Assembly (NCBI RefSeq): GCF_003945325.1
Contig: NZ_AP019307.1
Location: forward strand, 1,612,001 to 1,676,000
DNA length: 64,000 nucleotides
From: Nocardioides baekrokdamisoli
GTDB lineage: Bacteria > Actinomycetota > Actinomycetes > Propionibacteriales > Nocardioidaceae
Direction of reading: 5' to 3'
Shown here: positions 1 to 9,569 of the stretch, piece after piece
Layout: each line of letters begins with the position of its first letter
How positions within the stretch are numbered: the first letter of the stretch is position 1
Made by a program: the position numbers and the translations under genes
Notes under the pieces: model-generated
What the model saw: the letters and a program-made list of their open reading frames with translations, nothing else
What the model was told of the DNA's origin: nothing
The model's database searches: none

Positions 1-991
1 GCGCAACGCCGAGGAGTCGCTTCGTGGCGTCGCCGTGCGGGCCCTCCATCAGGAAGTCGCCGATCCGCTCCAACGTGATCACCTCGGCGGCGATCAGGTC
101 CGCGTAGACCTCCGCGGCCTCGGACTGTCGGCGGGGGAACAAGCCCTGGATCTTGATGCCCAGGAAGTAGCGCGGCTCGGCCGGGTCGAAGATCAGCCAC
201 ATGCCGAGCAGGTTGGTGATCCAACCGACGACGATGCCCATGCACGGCAGCAGCCAGACCAACTGCGACTTCCACGAGGTCTCGTGCACCAGCGAGTCGA
301 TGATCGCCACCGGGATCCCGAGCAGGAATCCGAAGATGAAGCCGAAGACGACCATGAGGCGCAGTTCCTTGGCGCCGAAGTCGCGGAAGATCCGGACGAC
401 CAGCTCGGGATGGTCCCGGAAGTGGTCGATGACCATCAGCTTCGGGTCGAGCAGTTCGTCGATATTCTCGCCGATCTGATCGGTGACCCGCCCGACGATC
501 GATGGCAACTGGCCCTGGACCCGGTCGATCATCGCGGCCTTGAGCGGTGCCGGGATGTCATTCCAGAGGCGCGGGTGCTCCTCCTGCATGATCTGGTCGA
601 CGATGACCGGCAGCTGCGGCTCGAAGATCGTGACGATGTGCTCGGCGATCTTGTCCGGCTCCAGTTGCTGGAAGAACTCGGCGGGAGTGCCCAACTTGGC
701 GATGGCCTTGTCGACGGCGATCGACCCCATCTTGGCCGCGCGGGCCGGGACGATGCCCTGCCAGCCGACCTTGCCGAGCGGAAGCCCCGGGACCTCGTGG
801 ATCTTGCGTGGAAGCGGCGCGATGATCGCCTTCAGACCGGGCACGTTCCAGCCGTGGAAGTGGACCGGGGAGAACAACATCCACAGGCCCGACCAGTTGA
901 TCAGCCAACCGATGACACCCGTGAAGACCGGGATCGTTGCCATCTGGACCCAGTTGATGTGGTGGAACCACTCATTCAGCCAGTGCAGCAC
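1..991 (-). CDS. DUF445-like membrane protein, 3-prime end cut by window edge
   Basis: This gene runs off the window, so its C-terminus is missing. The reading frame from a GTG at 991 stays open to base 1 (about 330 codons). A Shine-Dalgarno-like AAGGG lies 8 nt upstream of that GTG. The N-terminus has a membrane segment with GWLINWSGLWMLFSP, and a second similar motif, GWITNLLGMWLIFDP, appears later. These are the glycine/Asn/LF-P motifs typical of DUF445 proteins (known as predicted membrane proteins of uncharacterised role). It is a close paralogue of the gene at 1966-3246, with shared blocks such as GWQGIVPARAAKMGSIAVD. It lies on the same strand, 88 bp beyond the Abi-alpha-like gene, so one transcription unit is likely. 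Function is unknown. Confidence 0.85.
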   Translation of the reverse strand, partial: MLHWLNEWFHHINWVQMATIPVFTGVIGWLINWSGLWMLFSPVHFHGWNVPGLKAIIAPLPRKIHEVPGLPLGKVGWQGIVPARAAKMGSIAVDKAIAKLGTPAEFFQQLEPDKIAEHIVTIFEPQLPVIVDQIMQEEHPRLWNDIPAPLKAAMIDRVQGQLPSIVGRVTDQIGENIDELLDPKLMVIDHFRDHPELVVRIFRDFGAKELRLMVVFGFIFGFLLGIPVAIIDSLVHETSWKSQLVWLLPCMGIVVGWITNLLGMWLIFDPAEPRYFLGIKIQGLFPRRQSEAAEVYADLIAAEVITLERIGDFLMEGPHGDATKRLLGVA

Positions 992-1078
992 GTCCGCATC
1001 CCTTCGCCGGTGGGGGCTTCCAGCCGGGCGAGCCTAGCGTTCAGCACGCGGCGGACGCCATGAACCATCTCAGGGCGT

Positions 1079-1966
1079 CTAGTCACCCACGCGGCGCAAC
1101 GGATCCGGATCCGCGGGGACCGCGTGCTGGGGACGATCGACCAGACCCTCGAAGTCGGCGAAGCAGGCGACCGCGAAATCCACGCCGAAGGGAGTCAGGT
1201 GCAGGCTCTTGCGCAGCACCTTCGAGCGGCGTACGGACCTGGCCGCCTCGAGCACATCCGGCTGGGCTTCGACGACCTGGTAGCGCAGCAGGTCCTTGAC
1301 CGGATCGTCGCTCTCCCAGACCAGCCCGAGTCGGGTCAGGTTGATGAGGTAGGTCGGGATCGAGTCCGGCGAGCGGAGCGAGGCTCGGCCCCCGATCATG
1401 CTCAGGCCGCTGGCGAGTACGCGCTTGGAGTTGGAGACGATCACGTCGACGGTCGGCTGCGGGCCTTCCTTGAGCAGCAGGACGAGCATGCGTGCCTCGT
1501 CTGGCGCGATGCTCTTGAGGATCCCCTCGAACGCCGGGTGCCGCTCCTCCTCGTGCCAGACGTCACGCGAGCGGCGCAGCAGGTCCTCGCCGGCCCGCCG
1601 CAGGCGATCGGAGTCGCTCTGCTCGACCGGCTCCCCGGTGCCGAGTTGCTCGGCGATGCCCTTCGCGCGGTCCAGCAGGATCGCGCCGAACTCGGCAGCC
1701 CCAGCCAACGGCGTGTTCGCGGTGACCGCGCGGGCGAAGTCGGCGACCTGACCGGTCACCTTCGCGACGTCGTCCGCCAACTCGGCCGCGGCGATCGGGT
1801 CCACCGCCGCCTGGGCGATCCGGCGAGCACCCTTGCTGTACTGGGTCACACCCCAACCAGCGGTGCGTACGAGCGTGGTGGCGCCGATCCGCGCCAGACC
1901 CAGGCCCGACGTCAGGACCAGCCCGCCGTTCGTCTGCGGTGTCTCCTTCTTGCGTGCTCCAGCCAT
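1079..1966 (-). CDS. Abi-alpha / DUF4393-like protein
   Basis: A predicted 295-residue soluble protein. The C-terminal half has the pattern I associate with DUF4393 (Pfam Abi_alpha): DEARMLVLLLKEGP, an IPTYLINLTRLGLVWE block, and a terminal LTPFGVDFAVACF. The N-terminal third is a Gly/Ala-rich helix-prone stretch containing TRLVRTAGWGVTQ-like sequence. The ATG at 1966 overlaps the stop of the upstream DUF445-like gene as TGATG, which supports this start over the longer frame and suggests translational coupling. The family name comes from abortive-infection phage resistance, but no role is shown here. It sits between two DUF445-like membrane protein genes. The family call is moderately sure, the function is not. 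Confidence 0.75.
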   Translation of the reverse strand: MAGARKKETPQTNGGLVLTSGLGLARIGATTLVRTAGWGVTQYSKGARRIAQAAVDPIAAAELADDVAKVTGQVADFARAVTANTPLAGAAEFGAILLDRAKGIAEQLGTGEPVEQSDSDRLRRAGEDLLRRSRDVWHEEERHPAFEGILKSIAPDEARMLVLLLKEGPQPTVDVIVSNSKRVLASGLSMIGGRASLRSPDSIPTYLINLTRLGLVWESDDPVKDLLRYQVVEAQPDVLEAARSVRRSKVLRKSLHLTPFGVDFAVACFADFEGLVDRPQHAVPADPDPLRRVGD

Positions 1967-3246
1967 CAGCCAACTCCGAAGATCGAGAGGTGAATCAACC
2001 CGCCGACGAAGCCCATGATCGCCCCGTGGGCGTAGAGCATCCACTCATCCTCTTTGATGGCGGCGCGCATCATTTCAACGAACACCGGCGCCGGAAGTGA
2101 CCGGCATCGGTCGGCGATGAGCGCACGGATCTTGTGCGCCTGCGCGGTGGAGAACTCGACGTCCCGCAGCGGCTCCATCGTGAGCTCGACCGCCTGCTCG
2201 GCGACCGAACTCCGGATCGCGTCGAAGCGGCTGCGACCCATGGCGATGCGTACCGCCGGCGCGACGAAGCCCAGGGCATCGTTGATCGCAGGCTCCAGTG
2301 CCTCGACCAGCATCTGCCGGGTACGGTCCGCCGACGGGCCGACCAGGAGGTGGTCGCCGATCCGCTCAAGCGTGATCACGTCCATCGCGATGTGGCGACC
2401 GTAGACGTCGGAGGCCTCCCACTGGCGTCGGGCGAACAGCGCGTGGATCTTGAACGGGCCGAACCTCTTGGGCTCGGCCGGCTCGAAGATCAGCCACATG
2501 CCGAGCAGGTTGGTCATCCAGCCGACGCCGACGCCCAGCACCGGCAGCAGCCACCACTGACCGAAGATCTGATCGGCCAATGCCACCGGAACGCCGAGCA
2601 GGAATCCGAAGATGGCGCCGAAGAGCACCATCAGGCGCAACTCGCGCGCACCGAACTCCTTGAAGATCCGGACCACGATCTCCGGGTTCTCCTCAAAGTT
2701 GTCGATCACCATGATCTTGGGATCGATCAACTGATCGATGTGCGTCCCGATCTCGGTGGTGACGTTGCGTACGACGCCCGGCAACTGCTTCTGGACCCGG
2801 GAGATGACCGCGTTGCGCAGCGGCTCGGGCAGATCGCCCCACAGCCGCGGGTGCTCCTGCCACATGATCTCGTCGACCAATACGGGGAGCTCGGGGCGGA
2901 AGGCCTTGACGATGTGCTCGGCGATCAGCTCCGGATCGAGATGCTCGTAGAAGTCCGACGCGGTCGCCATCTTCGACAGAGCCCGGTCCACCGCGATCGA
3001 ACCCATCTTGGCTGCCCGCGCCGGGACGATGCCCTGCCAGCCGAGGTCACCGCGCAACCAGCCGGGAATCTCCTGGAACTTCCGCGGCAGCCGGAGTGCA
3101 AGCTCGCGCAGGCCGGGCACGTGCCTGCCGTGGAACCGGATTGGGGCGAAGAGCATCCACAGACCGGTCCAGTTGATGAGCCAACCGATGATCGCGGTGA
3201 AGATCGGGACGGACCAGAAGTGCACCCAGTCGATGTGCAGTGACAT
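1966..3246 (-). CDS. DUF445-like membrane protein
   Basis: A 426-residue integral membrane protein. Residues 21-35 (GWLINWTGLWMLFAP) and 242-256 (GWMTNLLGMWLIFEP) are two copies of the DUF445 signature, so the protein has an internal duplication. Hydrophobic segments lie near residues 8-34, 203-255 and 404-424. A long charged region separates the first two and is probably cytoplasmic. The ATG at 3246 is preceded by a good ribosome site, AAGGAGG. The stop overlaps the start of the Abi-alpha-like gene. A second DUF445-like gene follows beyond that. The family has no established biochemical function. Confidence 0.85.
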   Translation of the reverse strand: MSLHIDWVHFWSVPIFTAIIGWLINWTGLWMLFAPIRFHGRHVPGLRELALRLPRKFQEIPGWLRGDLGWQGIVPARAAKMGSIAVDRALSKMATASDFYEHLDPELIAEHIVKAFRPELPVLVDEIMWQEHPRLWGDLPEPLRNAVISRVQKQLPGVVRNVTTEIGTHIDQLIDPKIMVIDNFEENPEIVVRIFKEFGARELRLMVLFGAIFGFLLGVPVALADQIFGQWWLLPVLGVGVGWMTNLLGMWLIFEPAEPKRFGPFKIHALFARRQWEASDVYGRHIAMDVITLERIGDHLLVGPSADRTRQMLVEALEPAINDALGFVAPAVRIAMGRSRFDAIRSSVAEQAVELTMEPLRDVEFSTAQAHKIRALIADRCRSLPAPVFVEMMRAAIKEDEWMLYAHGAIMGFVGGLIHLSIFGVG

Positions 3247-3309
3247 CTGGGGGCCTCCTTCGTCCGGTCGTCAGTGGTACGAACCGGCCCCCGACAGTTC
3301 TCGTCGCCG

Positions 3310-3316
3310 AATTTTA
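3310..3316 (-). promoter_or_regulatory. possible -10 element for the DUF445/Abi-alpha operon
   Basis: On the minus strand the sequence reads GTAAAAT, a TAAAAT hexamer about 65 bp upstream of the ATG at 3246. No convincing -35 hexamer is seen at 16-18 bp, so this is only a candidate. The rest of the 130-bp gap (3247-3376) shows no gene and no strong terminator after hspR. Confidence 0.3.
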
Positions 3317-3376
3317 CGGTCCGGCTTCCGTGAGAACTAACCCGAAAGGGCTACTGAGACCACTCTCACACAGCCT

Positions 3377-3817
3377 TCACGACGGGTTGCGCCGCCAGAC
3401 GACGACGGACTGACCGGGCTCCGGCGCCCGCAACACCGGGAGACGCGAGGCTGGCGCGCTCGTCTGGGAAGCGCGAGTGAGCGCCACCGTCTGGCGAGTG
3501 ACCTCCAGTTCGGCGGCGAGCTCGCGCACGCGCGTACGCAGGGCGTCAACCTGGTGCTCCAGATCCATGATCCGGCGTACGCCCTCAATGCCGATGCCGG
3601 TCGACGTCAGCGCTGCGATGTGGCGCAGGACGTCGATGTCGTGCGCGCTGTACCGACGGCCGCCGCCCCCGGTCCGGCCCGGAGTGATCAGGCCGAGACG
3701 TTCATACGTCCGCAGGGTCTGCGGGTGCAGGCCGGTGAGCTCGGCCGCCACCGAGATCACGTAGACGGCGTGGTCACGCTCCGGTTCGGGAGTGTGGCCG
3801 TACAACCCGGTGGTCAT
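3377..3817 (-). CDS. hspR: HspR, MerR-family heat-shock repressor
   Basis: A 146-residue MerR-type regulator. The helix-turn-helix lies near residues 20-65 with HPQTLRTYERLGLITPGR and GGRRYSAHDIDVL, followed by a coiled-coil dimerisation helix (about residues 85-112). In actinobacteria HspR binds HAIR palindromes and, with DnaK as co-repressor, represses the dnaK operon. Its gene is the last of dnaK-grpE-dnaJ-hspR, as is usual. The ATG overlaps the dnaJ stop (ATGA), so the two are translationally coupled. A HAIR site lies upstream of dnaK at 7581-7601, which closes the autoregulatory loop. The identification is strong. Confidence 0.95.
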   Translation of the reverse strand: MTTGLYGHTPEPERDHAVYVISVAAELTGLHPQTLRTYERLGLITPGRTGGGGRRYSAHDIDVLRHIAALTSTGIGIEGVRRIMDLEHQVDALRTRVRELAAELEVTRQTVALTRASQTSAPASRLPVLRAPEPGQSVVVWRRNPS

Positions 3818-4953
3818 GCTTCCTCGAACAGATTGGCGCGCAGCGGCTTGTCGGCGGTTGCGGTGCGGTACGCCTCGACGGCGGCGCGCGTGGCCTCATC
3901 GAGATGCGCAGGCACCTGGACCTGGACGGTCGCCAGCAGGTCGCCGCGTACGCCGTCCTTGCCGGGGACGCCCTTCCCGCGGACGCGGAAGGTGCGGCCG
4001 GTCGGGGTGCCGGCCGGGATCTTCAGCGTGACCGGAGCGCCACCGAGCGTGGGGATCTTGATCTCGGCGCCGAGTGCGGCCTCGTCGAAGGCCACCGGGA
4101 CGTCGATCGTCAGGTTGCTCGCCTTGCGGCCGAAGATCCGGTGCGGGCTGACCCGGACCGTCACGTACAGATCGCCGGCCGGACCGCCGTTCGACCCGGC
4201 GCCACCCTTGCGCGGCAGCCTGATCCGCTGGCCGTCGTTCACGCCGGCCGGGATGCGGGCCTGGATCACCCGATCGCTCTGCCCGCGACCGGTGCCGTGG
4301 CAGGTCGGGCAGGCCTCGTCGTAGACGAGTTGGCGTCCGCCGCACGTCGGGCAGGTCTCATTGATCGAGAAGCCGCCGAGGTTGTTGATGACCTGGCCGG
4401 CTCCCTCACAGGTCGGACAGATGTGCGGGCGCGTACCCGGCTTGCCGCCCGTGCCGCTGCAGGTCGCGCAGGGTGCCTCGCTGGCCAGCCGGAGACTGAC
4501 GGTCACCCCGTCAACGGCGTCGGTGAAGCCGATCGTGGTGGTCGTCTCCGCGTCCGCGCCCTTGCGTGCGGCCGGCCGCGCCTGCTGGCGGCGCTGCGTA
4601 CCGAAGAGGTCTCCGAACATGTCGCCGAGACCGCCCTGCTGGCCGCCGAACAGGTCACCGAAGTTGACCCCCTGGCCGCCGCCGGCGCCACCGAAGCCGA
4701 ACCCGCCGCGTGACATCGAGCGGAACTCGTCGTACTTCTTCCGCTTCGCCGGGTCACTGACGACGTCGTTGGCCTCGGACGCAACCTTGTAACGGTTGTG
4801 CCGCTCGGTGTCGCCAGGGTGGGTGTCAGGGTGGTTGTCCTTGGCGATCTTGCGCCAGGCCTTCTTGATCTCCGTCTCGGTGGCGTCCTTCTTGACGCCG
4901 AGTACGGCGTAGAAGTCCTTGTCGGCCCAGTCGGCGCGGTATTCGTCACTCAT
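3814..4953 (-). CDS. dnaJ: chaperone DnaJ (Hsp40)
   Basis: A 379-residue co-chaperone that delivers substrates to DnaK and stimulates its ATPase. The J domain spans about residues 12-77 with HPD at 41-43. A Gly/Phe-rich linker with FGGAGGGQG follows. The zinc-binding region has four Cys pairs: CATCSGTG, CPTCEGAG, CPTCGGRQ and CPTCHGTG. The third lacks the usual GxG ending but keeps both cysteines. The C-terminal substrate-binding domains are complete. The start ATG follows GGGAGGAGG at a good distance. Unlike the overlapping neighbours, it is separated from grpE by 135 bp holding a long inverted repeat. The actinobacterial DnaJ1 of the hspR operon is the best match. Confidence 0.96.
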   Translation of the reverse strand: MSDEYRADWADKDFYAVLGVKKDATETEIKKAWRKIAKDNHPDTHPGDTERHNRYKVASEANDVVSDPAKRKKYDEFRSMSRGGFGFGGAGGGQGVNFGDLFGGQQGGLGDMFGDLFGTQRRQQARPAARKGADAETTTTIGFTDAVDGVTVSLRLASEAPCATCSGTGGKPGTRPHICPTCEGAGQVINNLGGFSINETCPTCGGRQLVYDEACPTCHGTGRGQSDRVIQARIPAGVNDGQRIRLPRKGGAGSNGGPAGDLYVTVRVSPHRIFGRKASNLTIDVPVAFDEAALGAEIKIPTLGGAPVTLKIPAGTPTGRTFRVRGKGVPGKDGVRGDLLATVQVQVPAHLDEATRAAVEAYRTATADKPLRANLFEEA

Positions 4954-4971
4954 CCTGACCTCCTCCCAAAG

Positions 4972-5085
4972 TCGAAAGGTGAAGAAATTCGGTTCGAGAG
5001 GTGAATGGATCCGGGACCACTGCAGAAGACGGGCGGCGCGTACGCGATCCGCTCACCTCTCGAACCGAACTTCTTCACCTTTCGA
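4972..5085. repeat. 33-bp inverted repeat between grpE and dnaJ
   Basis: Bases 4972-5004 and 5053-5085 are inverted copies of each other, 33 bp each, differing at one position, with a 48-bp centre. One arm begins TCGAAAGGTGAAGAA and ends TTCGAGAGGTGA. Each arm also contains a degenerate direct repeat, CGAAAGGTGA and CGAGAGGTGA. In the transcript this would form a long stem just after the grpE stop (3 nt away) and just before the dnaJ ribosome site. It could be an mRNA processing or attenuation element, or a degenerate MITE-like insertion. No target duplication is obvious at the borders. Confidence 0.9.
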
Positions 5086-5088
5086 TCT

Positions 5089-5675
5089 CTATTCGGGGTC
5101 GACGACGAGGACCTGGGCGGCGCGTACGACGCGGTCGCCGATCCGGTAGCCGGACTTCGCCAGCAACTTGATCGTGGTGACCTCGACGTCCGGGTCGGTG
5201 CCCAGATGGCTGAGCGCCTCGTGGAACGTCGGGTCGAACGGCTCGCCGACCTCGCCGAACTTCGCGAGCCCCTGTGCTGCCACGACCCGCTCGAGCTGGT
5301 CGGCGACCTGCTTCAGGTCCTCACCCAGGTCGCCGTGCTCGCGGGCACGGTCGATGGTGTCGAGGACCTCGACGATCGGCGAGAGCGCCCGGTACGCCGC
5401 GTTCTCCGCGATCAGGTCGCGGTCGCGATCGACACGACGCTTGTAGTTCACGTACTCGGCCTGCAGACGCTGGAGGTCCTCGGTGAGCTCGGCGACGCGT
5501 GCATCGAGGAGTGCGTCGATCGACTGGGTGTCCACCGGCACTTCCACCTCGGTGTCAGGGATCGGCTCGTCCGTCGGGTCGACGTTCAGGGTGTATGCCG
5601 ATTCCGGCTGAGGGGCCGGGGTCTCCTCGACCCCGGCCACCTCCTCCGGCTGCTCGCCGTTCAGCGGCTGATCGG

Positions 5676-5679
<4 letters not shown>
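5089..5679 (-). CDS. grpE: GrpE, nucleotide exchange factor for DnaK
   Basis: A 196-residue protein. The N-terminal 55 residues are acidic and disordered ([16 protein letters not shown]). They lead into a long coiled coil ([23 protein letters not shown]) and the C-terminal beta domain with [17 protein letters not shown] and [16 protein letters not shown], which are GrpE signatures. The start is GTG and overlaps the dnaK stop as GTGA, so it is translationally coupled to dnaK. The stop lies 3 nt before the long inverted repeat. GrpE drives ADP release from DnaK. The call is secure. Confidence 0.96.
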
Positions 5680-7514
<1,835 letters not shown>

Positions 7515-7580
7515 GGGATTTCCTCCTGTTGGGCGCTGAATGTCTCCATCCTGCGCCGCTCGTCCTGATCTGGCAATTTA

Positions 7581-7601
7581 GTTGAGTCGGAATGACTCAA
7601 C
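7581..7601 (-). promoter_or_regulatory. HAIR operator (HspR-binding site) upstream of dnaK
   Basis: The sequence is GTTGAGT, seven bases, then ACTCAAC, a perfect 7-7-7 palindrome. The published HAIR consensus is CTTGAGT-N7-ACTCAAG, so only the outermost base pair differs. It lies just upstream of dnaK and overlaps a plausible promoter on the minus strand (TTGAGT with a TAAATT about 14 bp away; the spacing is short, so the exact promoter is unsure). The rest of the 300-bp gap 7515-7814 holds one terminator-like hairpin and no gene I can support. Confidence 0.9.
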
Positions 7602-7635
7602 TTCACTGAGTGCAACGGGCGACTTCAGGAAAAGA

Positions 7636-7653
7636 TTCCCCTCAGAAGGGGAA
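7636..7653 (-). terminator. intrinsic terminator-like hairpin
   Basis: On the minus strand a 7-bp stem TTCCCCT/AGGGGAA with a 4-nt loop is followed by TCTTTTCC. It lies downstream of the gene at 7815-8399 and upstream of the dnaK promoter, so it may end that transcript and insulate the chaperone operon. Confidence 0.5.
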
Positions 7654-7814
7654 ATCTGCGAGCCAGGGGCCACAACCGGCCCCGACCCAGCCAGGACACG
7701 CCGGCGCGGTCGGCGAGTCGGCACACATTCCGGGCCCGATGCGGCCGTCCGGTTCTCCGTCGATCAGCGATGCCAGGGCCGCCAGCGGAAATACGCGCCC
7801 ACGGCTCTGCCGAC

Positions 7815-8399
7815 TCAGCCGACATTGACGGAGACGGAGTTGCTCACGTCGCCGTTGCTGACATTGCGTACCCGGAACTGCTCGAGGCCCTTGCCCGTCG
7901 GCGTGATCGACCCGGAGAACAACCCGCCCCCGACGACGAACTGGCCGGTCTGACCCGGCGGAGCGAAATCGACCCAGGTGCCGGTGACGAGTTGTTGCAC
8001 CTGGAGCACCGCACCCTCACCCTGCGGATACGTGCCACTCAGATCCAGCAGGATCGTGACGTTGCGCTCCCCGCTCTGCAGGTTGATCGGGAACACCCCG
8101 GACTGGTCGGACGGCAGCGGCTGACTCGAGACGGTCGGAGTTGAGGAGTCGGTGTACTCATCAGTCGGCGTGGCACTGGCGGTCGGCGGCACGGATCGCA
8201 GCACGACCGGCTGCAACTGGTTCGGTTCCGACGTGAAGGGCGGCATCGACAGCGTCATCCCGGAGTCGATCGCACTGCGATCGCGACCGATGGCCGACGT
8301 CTTCACCGCCACCGCCACGGCACCCGCGGCGACGACTCCACCGATGACGGCAACCAGCACGAGAGCGCGTACGCCCGCGGCAATCGGCCGGTCCTGCAT
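7815..8399 (-). CDS. membrane-anchored extracellular protein, unknown
   Basis: A 194-residue protein. The chosen ATG at 8399 follows GGGAGGG and starts [20 protein letters not shown], so residues about 10-32 form one N-terminal membrane helix or uncleaved signal. A longer frame upstream exists, but it overlaps the divergent lyase gene and has no protein-like character. A Ser/Thr/Pro-rich linker ([17 protein letters not shown]) follows. The last 100 residues look like a beta-sandwich with [16 protein letters not shown] and NSVSVNVG. No catalytic motif is seen. It is divergent from the CoA-ester lyase gene, 85 bp apart. I do not recognise the family. Confidence 0.75.
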   Translation of the reverse strand: MQDRPIAAGVRALVLVAVIGGVVAAGAVAVAVKTSAIGRDRSAIDSGMTLSMPPFTSEPNQLQPVVLRSVPPTASATPTDEYTDSSTPTVSSQPLPSDQSGVFPINLQSGERNVTILLDLSGTYPQGEGAVLQVQQLVTGTWVDFAPPGQTGQFVVGGGLFSGSITPTGKGLEQFRVRNVSNGDVSNSVSVNVG

Positions 8400-8484
8400 G
8401 GTGGCCCTCCCCGAGTCAGTGGACACGGGCGCATTCTGCCCCGCGAGGGAACGGTACGCTGCCGGGGTTCGTGAGGAGACTGAC

Positions 8485-9567
8485 ATGAGCCTGAAGAGCC
8501 CCAAGGCCTTCTTCGCCCCACTCGCTGTGGGCGCCCCCCAACCGCTGCGTGAGATCCCGGCCCGTCCGAGCCGCGCGATCCACTTCTTCGACCCGTCCAA
8601 CCCGAAGATGGTCGACAAGATCCCGCAGATGGTCGGGACCGTGGACGTACTCCTGGGCAACCTCGAGGACGCGGTCAAGGCGGACAAGAAGATCGACGCC
8701 CGCAACGGCCTGATCGAGATCGCGAAGAACACCGACTTCGGTCCGACCCAGCTGTGGACCCGGATCAACTCGCTCGACTCGCCGTGGGTCCTGGACGACC
8801 TCAACGAGCTCATCCCGGCGATCGGCCAGAAGCTCGACGTCGTCATGGTCCCGAAGGTCCAGGGACCCGAGGACATCCACTACATCGACCGGATCCTGGC
8901 CCAGCTCGAGGCCAAGGCCGGGATCACCAAGCCGATCCTCGTCCACGCGATCCTGGAGACGGCTCGTGGTGTGGCCGAGGTCGAAGCCATCGCGCTCGCC
9001 TCCCCGCGTATGCAGGGCATCTCGCTCGGCCCGGCCGACCTGGCTGCGGACCGCAAGATGAAGACCACCCGCGTCGGCGGCGGCCACCCCGGCTATCTCG
9101 TACGCCAGGACGCACCGAAGGGCGCGGACGGGACCGCCGACATCCACGCGGCCCGCGCAATCTTCCAGCAGGACCTGTGGCACTACACGATCGCCAAGAT
9201 GGTCGATGCCTGCGCCGCCGCCGGGATCTACCCGTACTACGGCCCGTTCGGCGACATCACCGACGTGGTCGCCTGCGAGGACCAGTTCCGCAACGCCTTC
9301 CTGCTCGGCTGCGTCGGCACCTGGTCGCTGCATCCCAAGCAGATCGAGATCGCCAACCGTGTCTTCTCCCCTTCGGTCGAGGACATCAAGCACGCCCGCC
9401 GCGTGGTCGCTGCCATGGGCGACGGCACCGGTGCCGTGATGCTCGACGGCAAGATGGAGGACGACGCCTCGCTCAAGCAGTGCCTCGTACTCGTCAAGCT
9501 GGCCGAGGAGCTCGCGGCGATCGACCCTGCTCTCAAGGCGACGTACGACGCGATCGAGGTGGACTGA
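8485..9567 (+). CDS. HpcH/HpaI aldolase / citrate lyase family CoA-ester lyase, malyl-CoA lyase-like
   Basis: A 360-residue CitE-superfamily TIM-barrel enzyme. Signatures include [16 protein letters not shown], the acidic [23 protein letters not shown], the catalytic-strand region [10 protein letters not shown] and [11 protein letters not shown], and [12 protein letters not shown] near the C-terminus. The length fits the malyl-CoA/beta-methylmalyl-CoA lyase branch better than short CitE proteins. The ATG at 8485 follows GAGGAG. The next gene encodes a second, shorter CitE-like protein 2 bp away, so the two form an operon. The likely chemistry is reversible cleavage of a 3-hydroxyacyl-CoA to acyl-CoA plus glyoxylate; the exact substrate is not shown by the sequence. 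Confidence 0.85.
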   Translation: MSLKSPKAFFAPLAVGAPQPLREIPARPSRAIHFFDPSNPKMVDKIPQMVGTVDVLLGNLEDAVKADKKIDARNGLIEIAKNTDFGPTQLWTRINSLDSPWVLDDLNELIPAIGQKLDVVMVPKVQGPEDIHYIDRILAQLEAKAGITKPILVHAILETARGVAEVEAIALASPRMQGISLGPADLAADRKMKTTRVGGGHPGYLVRQDAPKGADGTADIHAARAIFQQDLWHYTIAKMVDACAAAGIYPYYGPFGDITDVVACEDQFRNAFLLGCVGTWSLHPKQIEIANRVFSPSVEDIKHARRVVAAMGDGTGAVMLDGKMEDDASLKQCLVLVKLAEELAAIDPALKATYDAIEVD

Positions 9568-9569
9568 CC

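Noticed and set aside
35..1063. Long open frame on the plus strand opposite the first DUF445-like gene, and many similar long frames elsewhere
   Set aside because: They are antisense shadows of high-GC genes, rich in Arg/Asp/Gly with no protein motifs, while the other strand encodes recognisable proteins.
7625..7825. 66-codon frame on the minus strand between dnaK and the membrane-anchored gene
   Set aside because: No ribosome site, Arg/Gly-rich composition, and it overlaps the terminator-like hairpin.
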